From the NCBI GenBank assembly GCA_009801015.1, contig VHZZ01001071.1, forward strand, positions 139,357-177,675: a DNA stretch of 38,319 nt, written 5' to 3'. Position 1 is the first letter of the stretch. Each line of letters starts with the position of its first letter. The notes beneath the pieces are model-generated. The model ran no database searches. It was not told where the DNA came from and was given only the letters and a program-made list of their open reading frames with translations. Origin of the DNA: Silene noctiflora. Lineage: Eukaryota; Streptophyta; Magnoliopsida; Caryophyllales; Caryophyllaceae. Below are positions 11,701-23,700 of the stretch, piece after piece. The position numbers and the translations under genes were made by a program.

Positions 11701-14700
11701 AAGTGCTGCATTTTCGAGCAGCATGGAACATTACTTGAATAGTTGAATTTGTAATTTAGACTATCATAAAAGCTATAAGGCAAAAAATGTGTTCAATTCT
11801 ATTATTATTTAACAATTTGGCTGTCTTATGATATGATTTCTTACTTGTCTGGAAAACAAACACACGTGCTTCTTGCTTAGAAGCTAGAGTTTTAATAGAC
11901 AAAGAACTCCAAGGCTAGTTTTATATTATTCACAGGAAAGTGGTGATTGACAAATTTGCATAATAAAAAAAATTTAAAAAATGGAATAGATTACCAAAGC
12001 TGCCAGCTCTGTTGCCAAACACTTTCTTGCTCTTTCAACATATTCCCGAGCTTCATCATACTGAAAGGAGATTTCAATCCTGTATGTGTTAACTAGGTTC
12101 GAAAATCAACCACAGAAACCAAGACGTAAAAGAGGAAGCTCCACCTTTCCACGCCGCACTAAAAGAACTGCTCGAAAGAATGTACCATTGCTACTTCCAT
12201 CGCCAGTGGCTGAAGTATTACCCAGAACACGAAACTTAGTTTCATCACCATCATCAAGGCATTTGACATACTCTGACATTTGATCCCACTCGCCCATGTT
12301 CCATGCAGCATTAGCAGCCTAATAAAACCATAGAGCATCAGACTGGAGCAGTACCAAAATAGCATTTACAAAAAATCATTTACATAATTGCATTATGATT
12401 ACTCTAAAGAAAATTACAGGCACATACCATTGGAGCCATTTCCATTCTTGCTGTTTGCTCAGCTGGTGTCCAGTATTCCCTGCATAAAGTGTTGAGCTCC
12501 TCCCAACGGGCTAGCGCCGCAAGACATCTCATACGCCCTTTAAAAATTAAGAAAATGAAAATGTGAATCTAACATGTCAACCATCATATTTAAACTCGGT
12601 TTTAATACATTTCAAAATATCTGTTGTGGTGGCCTAATCTCACTAAATGTTGGCAATATCGTCTCAAAATGTGGGGAATGCAGCAGACGTGATCTTCAAA
12701 ATCTTTATAAGACAACCACGTTTCGGTGTCGCAGCCTTGATTTAATAGCATATATCGACACATGATTATGGACAAACAACTGTCTTGACTAATGCGAACA
12801 CGACATGCCTCGTGGCGTTGGCTCAAGACATGTCACATGTTACAGGTCATATCGGATCATGTGTCGGTGCCCGCATGGGACAATGGTTAACGGACGTATT
12901 TATGGAACATTGCGATAGTGGGAGAACATAATTGTGGCAATTCAGAAAGATGAGGATTCTCATGTGAAAGATCCAGGTTAGTTGACTTCTCAGAAGATTT
13001 AATTTTTCAAGATAGCAGCAAAGGACCAGGTCTTGCTTAGGTGAAGCAGTATCATGGAACTAGATCAATGAATACTTTGAAAGGTTTACAACTGTAGCCA
13101 CATGCAGCTTCTGCATGATATGTGGAAGCCTAGGCTCATGCTGCAAAATCTCAGACGGTATGTATTGTGTCAACCATGATGTACCGATAACAGAAGAAGC
13201 CAATACGAAATATCACGATAAGTCAACACCAAAAAAAAAATGGGCGAAAAGACGCTTGAGATGGTTGAGTTACATCGCAAATTGGCTAGATCAATAATAT
13301 TGTAAATTAATTTAGTCATTAACATGATGCCAAAATGACAATAACGATTATTGTAGACTCAGTTAATCATTTAGAGAAGCTGCCGCGATATCCCCGAGAA
13401 AGGCCACAGCGACCACATCAAGTACTATTTCGAGTACAGTTCCAGCAACCGCAAACAGGACAGATACCACGATTTCAGATCCTGTCTGGGCTCATCCATA
13501 TTCACTTTTTTCTTTCAAGTCCACATTGTCATTGGCGTATTTTCATGAACTAATAAGTTAAGAGTGTGACAAAGTGCTTGTTTTGAATGAAAGAAGTCAA
13601 AGACACCATGAGTCGTTGGTTGATCAAGAACTTAATTTTCCTAGGAACTTACATTTCATGGAAATTAAGCTCCCTTATCCAATTCGGGTGAATTTGGGAA
13701 AAGTGTTTGGTTGCTCATGTAGGGATTAAATTCTACAGGAATTTCTAACGACCAAGGGAGGAGTAGGCCGGTCACTTCCTACATTATGTAGGCATTGGAA
13801 GTTCCTGGGAAGTTTCAATTCCTACATTTTCTTTCAAAAATTTATGGCAACCAAACCATGTTTTTTTTTTTAAATCATGGGATTTTCCAATATCCGTGTT
13901 TTTCAAGAGGCAACAATACGAGCATGTGTACAAATTGTTTTGAGTGAATAGGGATTTCATAGTTTGATTCAAAATTGATACATGATCCATACCTAATGTA
14001 GCTTCTTGTAAAGCATGTGGGGTTGTTGCTTGAGCTGACTTGGCTGTGTATGCCTTCAAGGCATCATCCCACCGCTGTAATTTTTCATACCTGGAGAATA
14101 AAAGCCAATTAAAATTCCCATCTAGCAAAATTAACTCACGAAGGTCATGAATAATTTATACCAGGACTCCCTTAGCTGAGCATCTAAATGCTGTTGCGCA
14201 TAGGTCAAAATTCCTACAGCAGCCTAGAAATAAAAAAACATTATATTAGAAAACAAAAATACCTTCTTTAATACATAGCAAAATAAAAACGGAATTACTT
14301 TTTCACATACGGACTTTACTCTTTCACATACATTTTTTCATTAATTTTCCATATAATACCCTTTTACAAATTAAGTCATATACATATTTTTTGCTAAAAT
14401 CGAATCTAATTGATCTAAAAACTTGAATAATGGATTATAATTCTCCAATTAGTGAAATAATTTGTTGTTCAACAATATTAAAATGTTTTGTTGAAATTAT
14501 TAGGGTTTGTTAATTAGTGAAATTAATTGTTTACATGTTTATCAATTATTATCAATGAAGGCTTGGTGGTTGGTGGACGGTGGTTCTGGGTAATGGGCGT
14601 CGGTGGTGTCTAAGGGTGGTTACTGAAGATTGTTCGTGTGGGATATAAATTATGGTGAACAATTGAACATATACAAGAAATAACCTAAAATCTGTAAAAC

Positions 14701-17700
14701 TAGCCGACTTACAAAAATTGTATACGCATCCGGCATCCTACTCAACATTTCATTGATGGAAGAAGACTTGTATACACATCCTATCCAATTTTTCATTGAT
14801 GGAAAATCTTCACAATACAGTATAATCCAATAGGCAACACCGCAGCATTTTATTCTAAATAATTTACGTAGGATTGCTGACTCCTTAGAATGCGTCATCG
14901 AAAAAAATGATGCTGACTCCAGAATAGTAACGAACCGAGGTCGACCGACGACTTGACTGATTGGAGGCGTTGAACGTAGGTGGTGTTGGTGGTGAAGGGA
15001 AATAAGGGAAGGGAGAAAAAACCTAATTGGGTAAGGGAATAGAAAAAATGAAAAGGGTAAAATTGAAAAAGACGTATGTGAAAGAGTAAAATCCGTATGT
15101 GAAAAAGTAAGTCCCTTTAAACATGCTAGCTCTGTAATATCAGAATTCCAACCCAAATTTATTTTCCTCAAATGACTTTGATAGTCAACAGATGTCAACT
15201 TTGACTACTAAATTCTCCAAATATAAGTACAGATACAATGTAAAGCTTGTCATATTTAATGAATCAAAGCACGTATTATATATAACTGTTTTATGTTGTA
15301 ATATTGTATATATGGGGAATATATTGGTTTAAGTTGGAGTCGGCTAACAATCACAGTCAAATGTGGACAAGAAAAATAAGGAGGGAGAAATATCTAAGGT
15401 TCGAAAAGACCTCATGTTGATGCAACTGATTGTTAATGTGTATCAGCGCTTCAACCACTGCAACAGGGTCAGCATCCATGTTCCGAGAGTGTGCACCTTC
15501 AAATTCCATCTCCTTATAGTGCAAAGCTTTGGCAAATGCTCTACACTGAAAAAAGAAAAAAATCAATAGAACGGAGTTACTTGGATGGCTGACCAAATGA
15601 CAATAAACCTCTAGGTAGCCAATGCTTCCAAAGATTGAAGATTTGTGCATACGGCGAGAATTCAAATAACAACAAAATAATACCTTTTCTGCAAGAGCAC
15701 CAAGAAGACGTATGTCAATCGGAAGAGGTCTCTCATCATGTTCCATGAACTCTGCCTAAAAGGAGCAGGTGACAGAAAAAAAACAATCAAGAATTTTGTA
15801 GCAGAACTGGTTCTTGTACATTCTACAAATCATTAGTGAACAAGATCACAAATTGATTAATGGCTCCAGGACACCGTTCTGAATAGCAGAAACACGATTC
15901 AAAGTGCTAGAAAACATCACGAGCTGTGGTTGCCCGTAAAAACATTGGGCTATAAAACAAACTTAGTATCAAATCTCACTGCTCAGGTAACTGCTCATAA
16001 GACCATAACACGGTCCAAATGAGACTATATATTCTATCTCTAAAAACAACTTCCAAGTGTTGATATGAAAGTAAACTCTTGCTCCTTTTTCTACCTGAAA
16101 GGTCTAGAGTCTCGAGTCTCGATTCTCACTCACAGAGAATAGAAAAATTTCCCAACCTGAAGTAACTATTTTCTAAAGGTCAACACCATCAGAACTATCA
16201 TCCCCCTTGCTCCATTAACCTAGCCTGTGTTCTATGTAATCCGTATTTGATGCTTATGACACTCTTGCAAGGCCCCTCGTTTCAATGGCAAGCCTCAACA
16301 TCCACTTTGCTTAAGTGAGACATTCACAATTCGAATATGTTTTATACCAAGACCACCATCAGCCCTAGAACATATTTTCATGCCAATTAACCCAATGGAA
16401 ACCCTTACTCAATTCTTTTTCAAATTGACAGTTCACAAATTTTCAAATTGGAGAAATCAAAACACGTGCTTTGACAAATCAAGCATGGAACAGATTACAC
16501 TGCATCTCAACTTATATTTGAAGGACTAATGGTCAAAGTTATTATTGGCTGAGAACTGAAGTCCATTGGGGACCAAAAATTAAAAAAAAAAAAACGGAGG
16601 TAATAACAAAGAAATATATGAAGCTGATTATGAAACCTGAACAACCCAATCTATAATAGTTCACAATCACATCTATCTGACAAATCATGTGAAACCAAAT
16701 TTCTTTCTCATAGAACATGGGAAAATTGACTAGTAATACCAGAAAAAGAAGTCCACCCATCTAGCATCAGTCAATCAGTAATTTCCTAAACATCATCACT
16801 GGGAAATTGTTATACCAGCAGCTAAACCATCGACACAACAAAGCCTATGTTCAAAATTTTTGATAACAGACAATCATCTAGGATTGCAGAAAAGAAAAAG
16901 AAAAATGCAATATAATTATAGCCAATTTGGAAACAATTTTTTTTTTTAAAACAAGAGCAGCAATGAAAAAGACGTACCAGATTAAGAAGTGTTGCTAGAA
17001 TTTCTGGAGGTATATTTGGAGAAGAAAATGCAGTCTCCAGATTCCTAACCAGCTGCCTTTGACTCGTGTCATTGAGTTGTGACCAGCAACTTACAAAACC
17101 GGCAGCAAATAGTTCTCTTCCTACAAAAGGCTGGAGATTCTTGGGTTTAAGATAGCTTAAAAAAAAAAAGTGAAATTGTCATTATTATATGACAATGGAC
17201 AAACTTAGCAGTACCTGCAACTGGGCATGCCTAGCACAAGTTCGCAAAGCCGGGGAAGGAGATTCTCTGAGCAGTTCAATGCTGAAATGTCTCATCCATT
17301 CTGCCCAATCCTCCCTAGTGCTACGTTGAGATGCCTCCCCTGCAGTACGCAAGCGTCCATCATTCACCTGCATTGAATATTACTTAGTTAAGAAAATATA
17401 TAATTCATCTCGAGTTACAACAACTACAACAACAATGGCTCCAGCAAGAATTACAGGTACAACAACAATGGCTCCAACCATGGTTACCGAATTCGCTCGG
17501 TGCCCTACGAATCGTGAATTGTTAAAAGTGAATTCTATCATGTTGCTTACGGAAAATACATATAACACACAGTCTATAAGAGTGAATCGCGAATTCGTAA
17601 GGACGTATTCATAGTGAATTCGGTAACCATGGCTCCAACAACAAATAATTCGAATTGCAGGTACAGCAACAATGGCTCCAGCCTGTGGTAGGGTAAGGAG

Positions 17701-20700
17701 GAGGATGCTTTTTTTCTATCATATACAAAACCTAAAGAATGGACAGTTTTTGATCTCATATGAAATGGAAACAATCAAACAGGTTACGAATACATATAGT
17801 AGAAATTTAAGACATACGTAGAACTTCGTATCAAATAATTTAACATTCTTCCTCCCTGTAAATCCAAATACCCTATAAATTAAAAATTCCTCTCACAAAA
17901 AGGTTGGGACGGAGCTGTTTGGGTGGAAAGGACCGAAGTACTATTTAAGCATCAGTTAATAATCAGCTTCTTCAATAGTTTGAATTCTGAATCAACAGGT
18001 CGTCTGATGGGATTAAAAAATATTCCAAAATTCTGCATCGCTGCGTGCGCTTCTACTCACGTAATACTCCACAATTTCTCATCAAAGATAACAAAAAATG
18101 ACCCTCCAGCAATACATATCTTGGTGAAACACACGCCCTTAACAAATGCAGGACGCAAACCATCCATGTTTCATAAAACAAAGCACATGATCCAATATCG
18201 TCGAACTCATCCCTACGTCGTAATTCTTCTCTTTTACCTCCTTTTTTTTGTTGCCAAATTGTTTTTTTCCCATCTCCCTTCCGCCCTCCCTCCCTCTCTT
18301 ATCTAGAAACAGTTCCTTGTGACGGTTCATGCTATTGGTGTGCAAGTAAAGAGCACAAGGATGTATAGTTTAACGTAGCATATAAAAGGAAAAGGTCTGC
18401 ACTTATACACTGTTTCAGATAAGTAAAGATAAAACAAATCTCGTGCAAACGAAAAAGTCACCTGATGGCTTCTAGCTTCGCGGTGTGAGTCACTTGCCTC
18501 ACTGTAAGGGTCATACTCAACATCTTTAAGAGGATCAGCAATAACTTCAACAGGAAGACTGCGGCTTAGTCGTTGAGCAGCTGTACTCCCTGATATTAGC
18601 GGTTCACGTCGTCGAAAGCGTCCCTCTATCTCTTCAAACTCCCGGTGCTATAGAAGACAATGAATTTAGCAACGAACTAACAGGAAATGTTAGGATGAAG
18701 AAAATGGAAGAAGAAAGGTACCCGCAACCGATGCTTCAACAAAAGCTTGTGTATGGACGGGATGAAGATAGTAAAATCCTCACCAAGCGCGTGAGCGAGA
18801 CAACAGAGTGCGTCAACAGCATCTTTACGAAGGTCATCACTTCTCCTAAGGGGTACAAAGCATAAATGGGCAGAAGTCAAAACAAAGAGTATATGCAGAA
18901 AAGGAGTGGGAGAGAAAGACAAAAACAACTAAATAATTCTTGTCGCCCAATTACAGCAAAGAAGTTGGCCGGTACATTTCATCATTTAATATAAATCGAC
19001 CAAACACATTGCCAAGCACTCTTATTACTGCGATAAGTATCTGTCTTTGATCTATCCAAATGATGGCATAGGCAATTTGATGGACTGCTAATGGAAAAAC
19101 CAATAAATTCTCTGAACAGTAAAACAAGAACCTTCATATGAATCAAGGATACCTTACTCTGATGATGACAAGCTCCTATAATCAACTAAGCAACCCTTTA
19201 AAATTATTTCATTTATACCAGATAACAAGATCCTATGAATCAACACTCTAAACTAACTCAACTTATGACTAGGTTCGTGAAGAACAAAACACCAAGGGAA
19301 TGAACAGCTGAGGAGTCTCCCAGCAAATGAGGTTTCTCAATAGAGTGGCACGAGTGCATGACCCACTGTGGGGAAAACTGAGAGGAGAGCAGAACAGCGT
19401 CAAGGTAAGTACAACCTTTGCAACCTCCATTAAATGACATACAGCAATGTATTTCCTTTCCTCCCTGTGCTTTCATTCCCTTTATGTGTACTGCATATGT
19501 ATATTATAAAAAAAACAAGGAAAAAAATAAAAACGCTAACCCATCCAAGACAAGCTTCAAGTGATGGACAAGTGACGATATATGGCCAGTGACCTGAACA
19601 ACAGAGAAAGGAAAAAAAAACGAGTATAGTTATCATTCAATCATAAACCTGGTGCAACTGAGATGATAGATACCTAAAAATTAGCAAAAAAACCTGCACG
19701 CGAGGAATTAATCTTGTAAGAGTCATGATGGCTGCTCGTCGTATATCTACAGAAGCATCCACTTTGAATAGACGGATGAGTGCTGGAAGCAAAAGATGCA
19801 TATGTTCATCCAGAGTTCCTGTATTGGAAAAAGCATATTTAAATACACAACGGGCATACAAGGCGGGGCACGAGGACAAAAAACTAAACATCTAGCGTCT
19901 CAAACCTCCAAAAACCTCCAGAGTGTGAAGAATATCAGGAACAAAAGTAAAATTATTGCACCGTTCTGCATCACTGAGAACTTGTATACAGCATGGAAGA
20001 ATAACAGGAAGATATGTCCTAAATTCATCATTTAGAGCCACACATAGTTGTTCCACCAAATGCAATACCTGAGAATGTAAAATATTATATACCAAGCATA
20101 GATACAAAGTGAACTCTTAGTACAAATTCAACATCAAGGAAGACCAACAACTGAGATAAAAGGCCAAGTGACTTACTGGTAAACCACGGACAGAACGATT
20201 TACAGGTGGCAAACTAAATGAAGTCCATAACTCAGAAATAAGTGCGAGAAGTTCTGAAAGATATTTACGAATGTGCTGCATCCATAAAAACCATCAAATG
20301 AGACAACTAAAAACCCAAACATGGCACATTTTAGGAAGGAAATTATAAAAGCAAGCCTACCTGACGAACAATGGACACCAAAGTCCCAAGTTTCCAAGTA
20401 ATAAACTCTTTCAAGATATCATCACATGTACGAACAATTTGAAATAAGTCTGGTAAAACCTACAGCAAACTAGGAATCAGAAAAACTGTATTCAACCCAA
20501 ACTGTGTGTAACTAAAAGGTGCCCAGATTCAATGGCACACACAAATCAGAAACTACAGGATCAAGTGACCACAACTGTCAATGACTCTTGAATAATGATA
20601 ATACCTCAGCTTTTTATGACATAATTGTCATTATCCGAGTGAAATAGTGACATATAGAAAGCACAACAGTTTAATTCTTATATCAAATACACGGAAAGTG

Positions 20701-23700
20701 ATCGACAAGGCTTATATGTACTAATGATTTACCTTTTCTTTTAAGTAACAAAAGATATATATTAAGGTCACTAAGGAAATGACGCCTATATACAAAATGA
20801 CATCAAGAGGGTGGCGCCTCTATACAGAAGGAGAGTAAGAAGATTAACCTCTCAAGCTATCATAAGAAATCTTACTTTCCCACTAATATGACTAACAGAG
20901 AGATTCACTATTTCACTAGTTGTTCAAGCATATCTAGATACGGACAAATGTACACTACAATCAGCATTTACAATAGCTGTAAAGATTATAGGGCCTAAGC
21001 TAGGTAACAGGTACATCTAAGATGCCATGTGGCGAAGATAATTCAACATTTCCAGTACTTCAATGGCTATAAATAATTCAACATTTCCACACTTTTACTT
21101 TTTATAATGGTCGGCAAAAAAATGGATGTACACCAAGCATCCAGTACTTCAATGGCTATAACCGTCCACCAAACTTTTCTTAATAGGACTTTCATGGGCA
21201 TAGACATGTAAAACTCACACACTTAGATGCAATTATATAACCACAGCAAGAAAAACATGCTGACAGCATCAAGCAAACTCGACAATCAAAAGAGCTATGC
21301 CACAAGAAACAAGAATTAACAACATAAACTTAAGTGCACTCAACTAAAGAAACCAACTAACCTTTTGCAAATATGGCACACAGCCAAGTCCCATGGACTG
21401 AAAGCAACAAACAGTTAAACAGGTTAGCTTGAGATATTATACGCAAAGCAAGACTGTGTATTCCGCACAAAGGTAGGACACAAAAATAGTTGTTGAACCC
21501 AGTTTACGTCTTAAACAAGAACAAAAGTACCACCTTTTTCTGACAGGAAAACTAAAGCACTAGTCTGCTTAAAACAGGGAAACCATTAGTACCTTGAATA
21601 TGAACATAAGAGATCCAACCACATTTTGGTGGTAGCTCGAGAGAGAAGGATCCCTAAGGACACGCATGAGTGAATTTATTGCAACCTAAAACAATCATTT
21701 TACAAAATATGTTACCTTATACAAGAAGATATAAAGCACCATATTACCACCTCGCCCAGGAAAAAAAAAGTTTGGACGATGAAGTGTGGTGCATTGCAGC
21801 ACAGAACACTGAAGACGATTAAATTCAGTTAATTTTACCGTTGAGAAGTAATCCTCAGATGATGTTGTGAAAGAAGGCCACAGGTCCATGGGGAGATCCT
21901 CCATGGATCGAATGTGTTGACCCGCTTCATTAGTTGTATGGTTTACTTCCCCGTGAGAACCAGGCAAGCTTGGTTGATTGCGCTTGTGAACATAAGGGTC
22001 TAATGCACCCATAATACCAAGAACCTGCGTTGGAAATCAGTAAGCTAACAATCAGTGACAGCAAAGAGACAAAAAGCAATTAATTAAAAAAAAGTGTACC
22101 TTCAGGACTTCACGTCTGGTGGACCATGCCAAATCCCCATTGAGCAACTTCAGGAGTAACCCAAGCAATTGAGGATAATCATTGTATGGAGTTATGACAT
22201 ACCTGTCAGTGAAACATATGAGAGCGAGTATTGAGTAATGAGTAGCATACCGCCATAATCTAATAGGTGTTGAGTAACTCGGTGCTCAACTTGGTTCAGG
22301 AATGGTTCTCTTTTATAGAACGCTACATACCCAAAACTAGGTTAACACTTGAAGTGTAACCGACAATTTAGTTCATGAACTCCATTATTCAGTTTGAGAA
22401 TCAAGCAAGCAAATCCCGAAAGATGCTTCAATACTGCCTTTATAGTTCAAGACCATTTAACACTTGACATTAGTGCATGTCTTTATTTTTTACTCTTTTA
22501 GAAACAAACACATGTACTGTCGTGAACATGTGGTAGCAATGTAGCATGATTAAATATTGAGAGGAAGGGGAATTCTAAGGAAGGCTATGAAATCCTCATA
22601 ATGATGGCATGCTATCCCACCTATGTCTAAGATAGCTCAATGTTCGTCTCGACAGTCCCGCAGCTGTAGTAAGGAGCTCAAACTCTCTAGCCATGGTGGC
22701 ATGGAAGAAGAATCGGAGAACCCCCATAAGATCAAGAGAAAAAAATCCAACAAAAAAGTACATAAATAGCTAGAAAGGCACACCACCACAGCATCCTTTT
22801 CTTTGCCTTACATCTCCCTAATCCTTCGTATTTCTAAAAATCTAAAATCGATTTCTCCATCTCTTTCACCTTGTATATTCCTCCACGGTTAGGAAGCTTC
22901 CTCCACGGTTAGCAGAGGCTTCCTCGTCTAGATAAAAAGGTAGGGGGTAAAACACATTTCTTTGTGTCCAAGAGAGAGACTTAGACGCTGATTTATGAAG
23001 CTGGGATCCCTTTTCATATTGACAATATCTTTTTCGGTTTTTTTACTGATAGATAAGGTCATTTGTTGATGAGATGTAGATTATGGTGATTTCTTCTTGA
23101 ACCTCATACTTTACAAGATCGAGAGATCACAGACCTACGATACTGAAAGAAATGCATGGAACGCTTTTGAAGGCTTATCTTTAATAATTTATAGTTTACC
23201 ATATCAATAAAAATGACTCCATTCGAAGACACCTACAAAGAGACTCCAAGGGGGTGGCATACCCTTGTTGAACGGCATGCTAATGTGTTTGCATTCTTAA
23301 GATCGTACCTTTTTTTTTAAAAAAAAAAAAACATGTCGAATAAGGGCCAAGCAGGTTCACCACAATAGGCACCTAATAAAACAGGAACATGATAGAAATC
23401 AAAGAGAAAGAGCAAAGAATGCGAACCCTGTGCTCTGTACAACTTGCCCAAGGGTTGTAACAACTACTTCTCGTTTTATGACAGCTGCACCATCAACTAA
23501 AGCATCCACAATAAGTGGCATTAGCTCTGGGATGTACTTTCTCATTGCAAAGCCACCCTGCATACAAAACTCAAAAATGTGAGTCCTTTAATGCACAAGA
23601 AACCACTACTCAAGCATTTCCTAAATGGTCATGTTAAACAACACAATGCGTCTTGATGCACATTAGGTAGAGCCTCAAACAGTGTATCAAAGGAAGCTAT

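Larger units (their letters stand above)
7123..15755 (-). other. TOR: TOR exons 29-43: FAT domain (residues 1285-1906)
   Basis: Exons, high to low: 29 15755-15684; 30 15545-15411; 31 14223-14162; 32 14090-13993; 33 12537-12428; 34 12318-12145; 35 12060-11995; 36 11371-11303; 37 11234-11124; 38 10707-10567; 39 10422-10294; 40 10200-10038; 41 9940-9726; 42 7969-7763; 43 7236-7123. The FAT domain is a TPR-like helical C-clamp that wraps the kinase. Landmarks are [18 protein letters not shown] (exon 29), [14 protein letters not shown] (exon 30), [15 protein letters not shown] (exons 31/32), NMWTQRIHG (exon 37), [19 protein letters not shown] (exon 41) and [10 protein letters not shown] (exon 42). 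Exon 37 ends at a GC donor. Exon 41 has a GTAGIAGQF loop (about residue 1765) a few residues longer than I recall for Arabidopsis TOR. Confidence 0.93.
16978..23557 (-). other. TOR: TOR exons 15-28: middle HEAT-repeat region (residues 717-1284)
   Basis: Exons, high to low: 15 23557-23427; 16 22202-22100; 17 22024-21839; 18 21685-21593; 19 21397-21362; 20 20459-20361; 21 20275-20177; 22 20068-19906; 23 19818-19694; 24 19593-19541; 25 18845-18722; 26 18647-18462; 27 17367-17215; 28 17130-16978. Landmarks are [15 protein letters not shown] (exon 17), [14 protein letters not shown] (exon 22), [19 protein letters not shown] (exon 23) and [19 protein letters not shown] (exon 25). Exon 19 is only 36 nt and encodes [12 protein letters not shown]. 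Exon 17 holds a variable His/Glu/Ser-rich loop. The phases of exons 15/16, 22/23, 23/24 and 24/25 are non-zero and complete each other exactly, which supports the boundaries. Confidence 0.93.

Noticed and set aside
14650..15198. 182-codon minus-strand open frame
   Set aside because: It spans the right terminus of the 14298-15107 element and intron sequence, has low-complexity Phe/Ser/Pro runs, and shows no domain.
17923..18306. 127-codon plus-strand open frame in intron 26
   Set aside because: No conserved motif. The hydrophobic end comes from a C/T-rich tract, and it is antisense within an intron.
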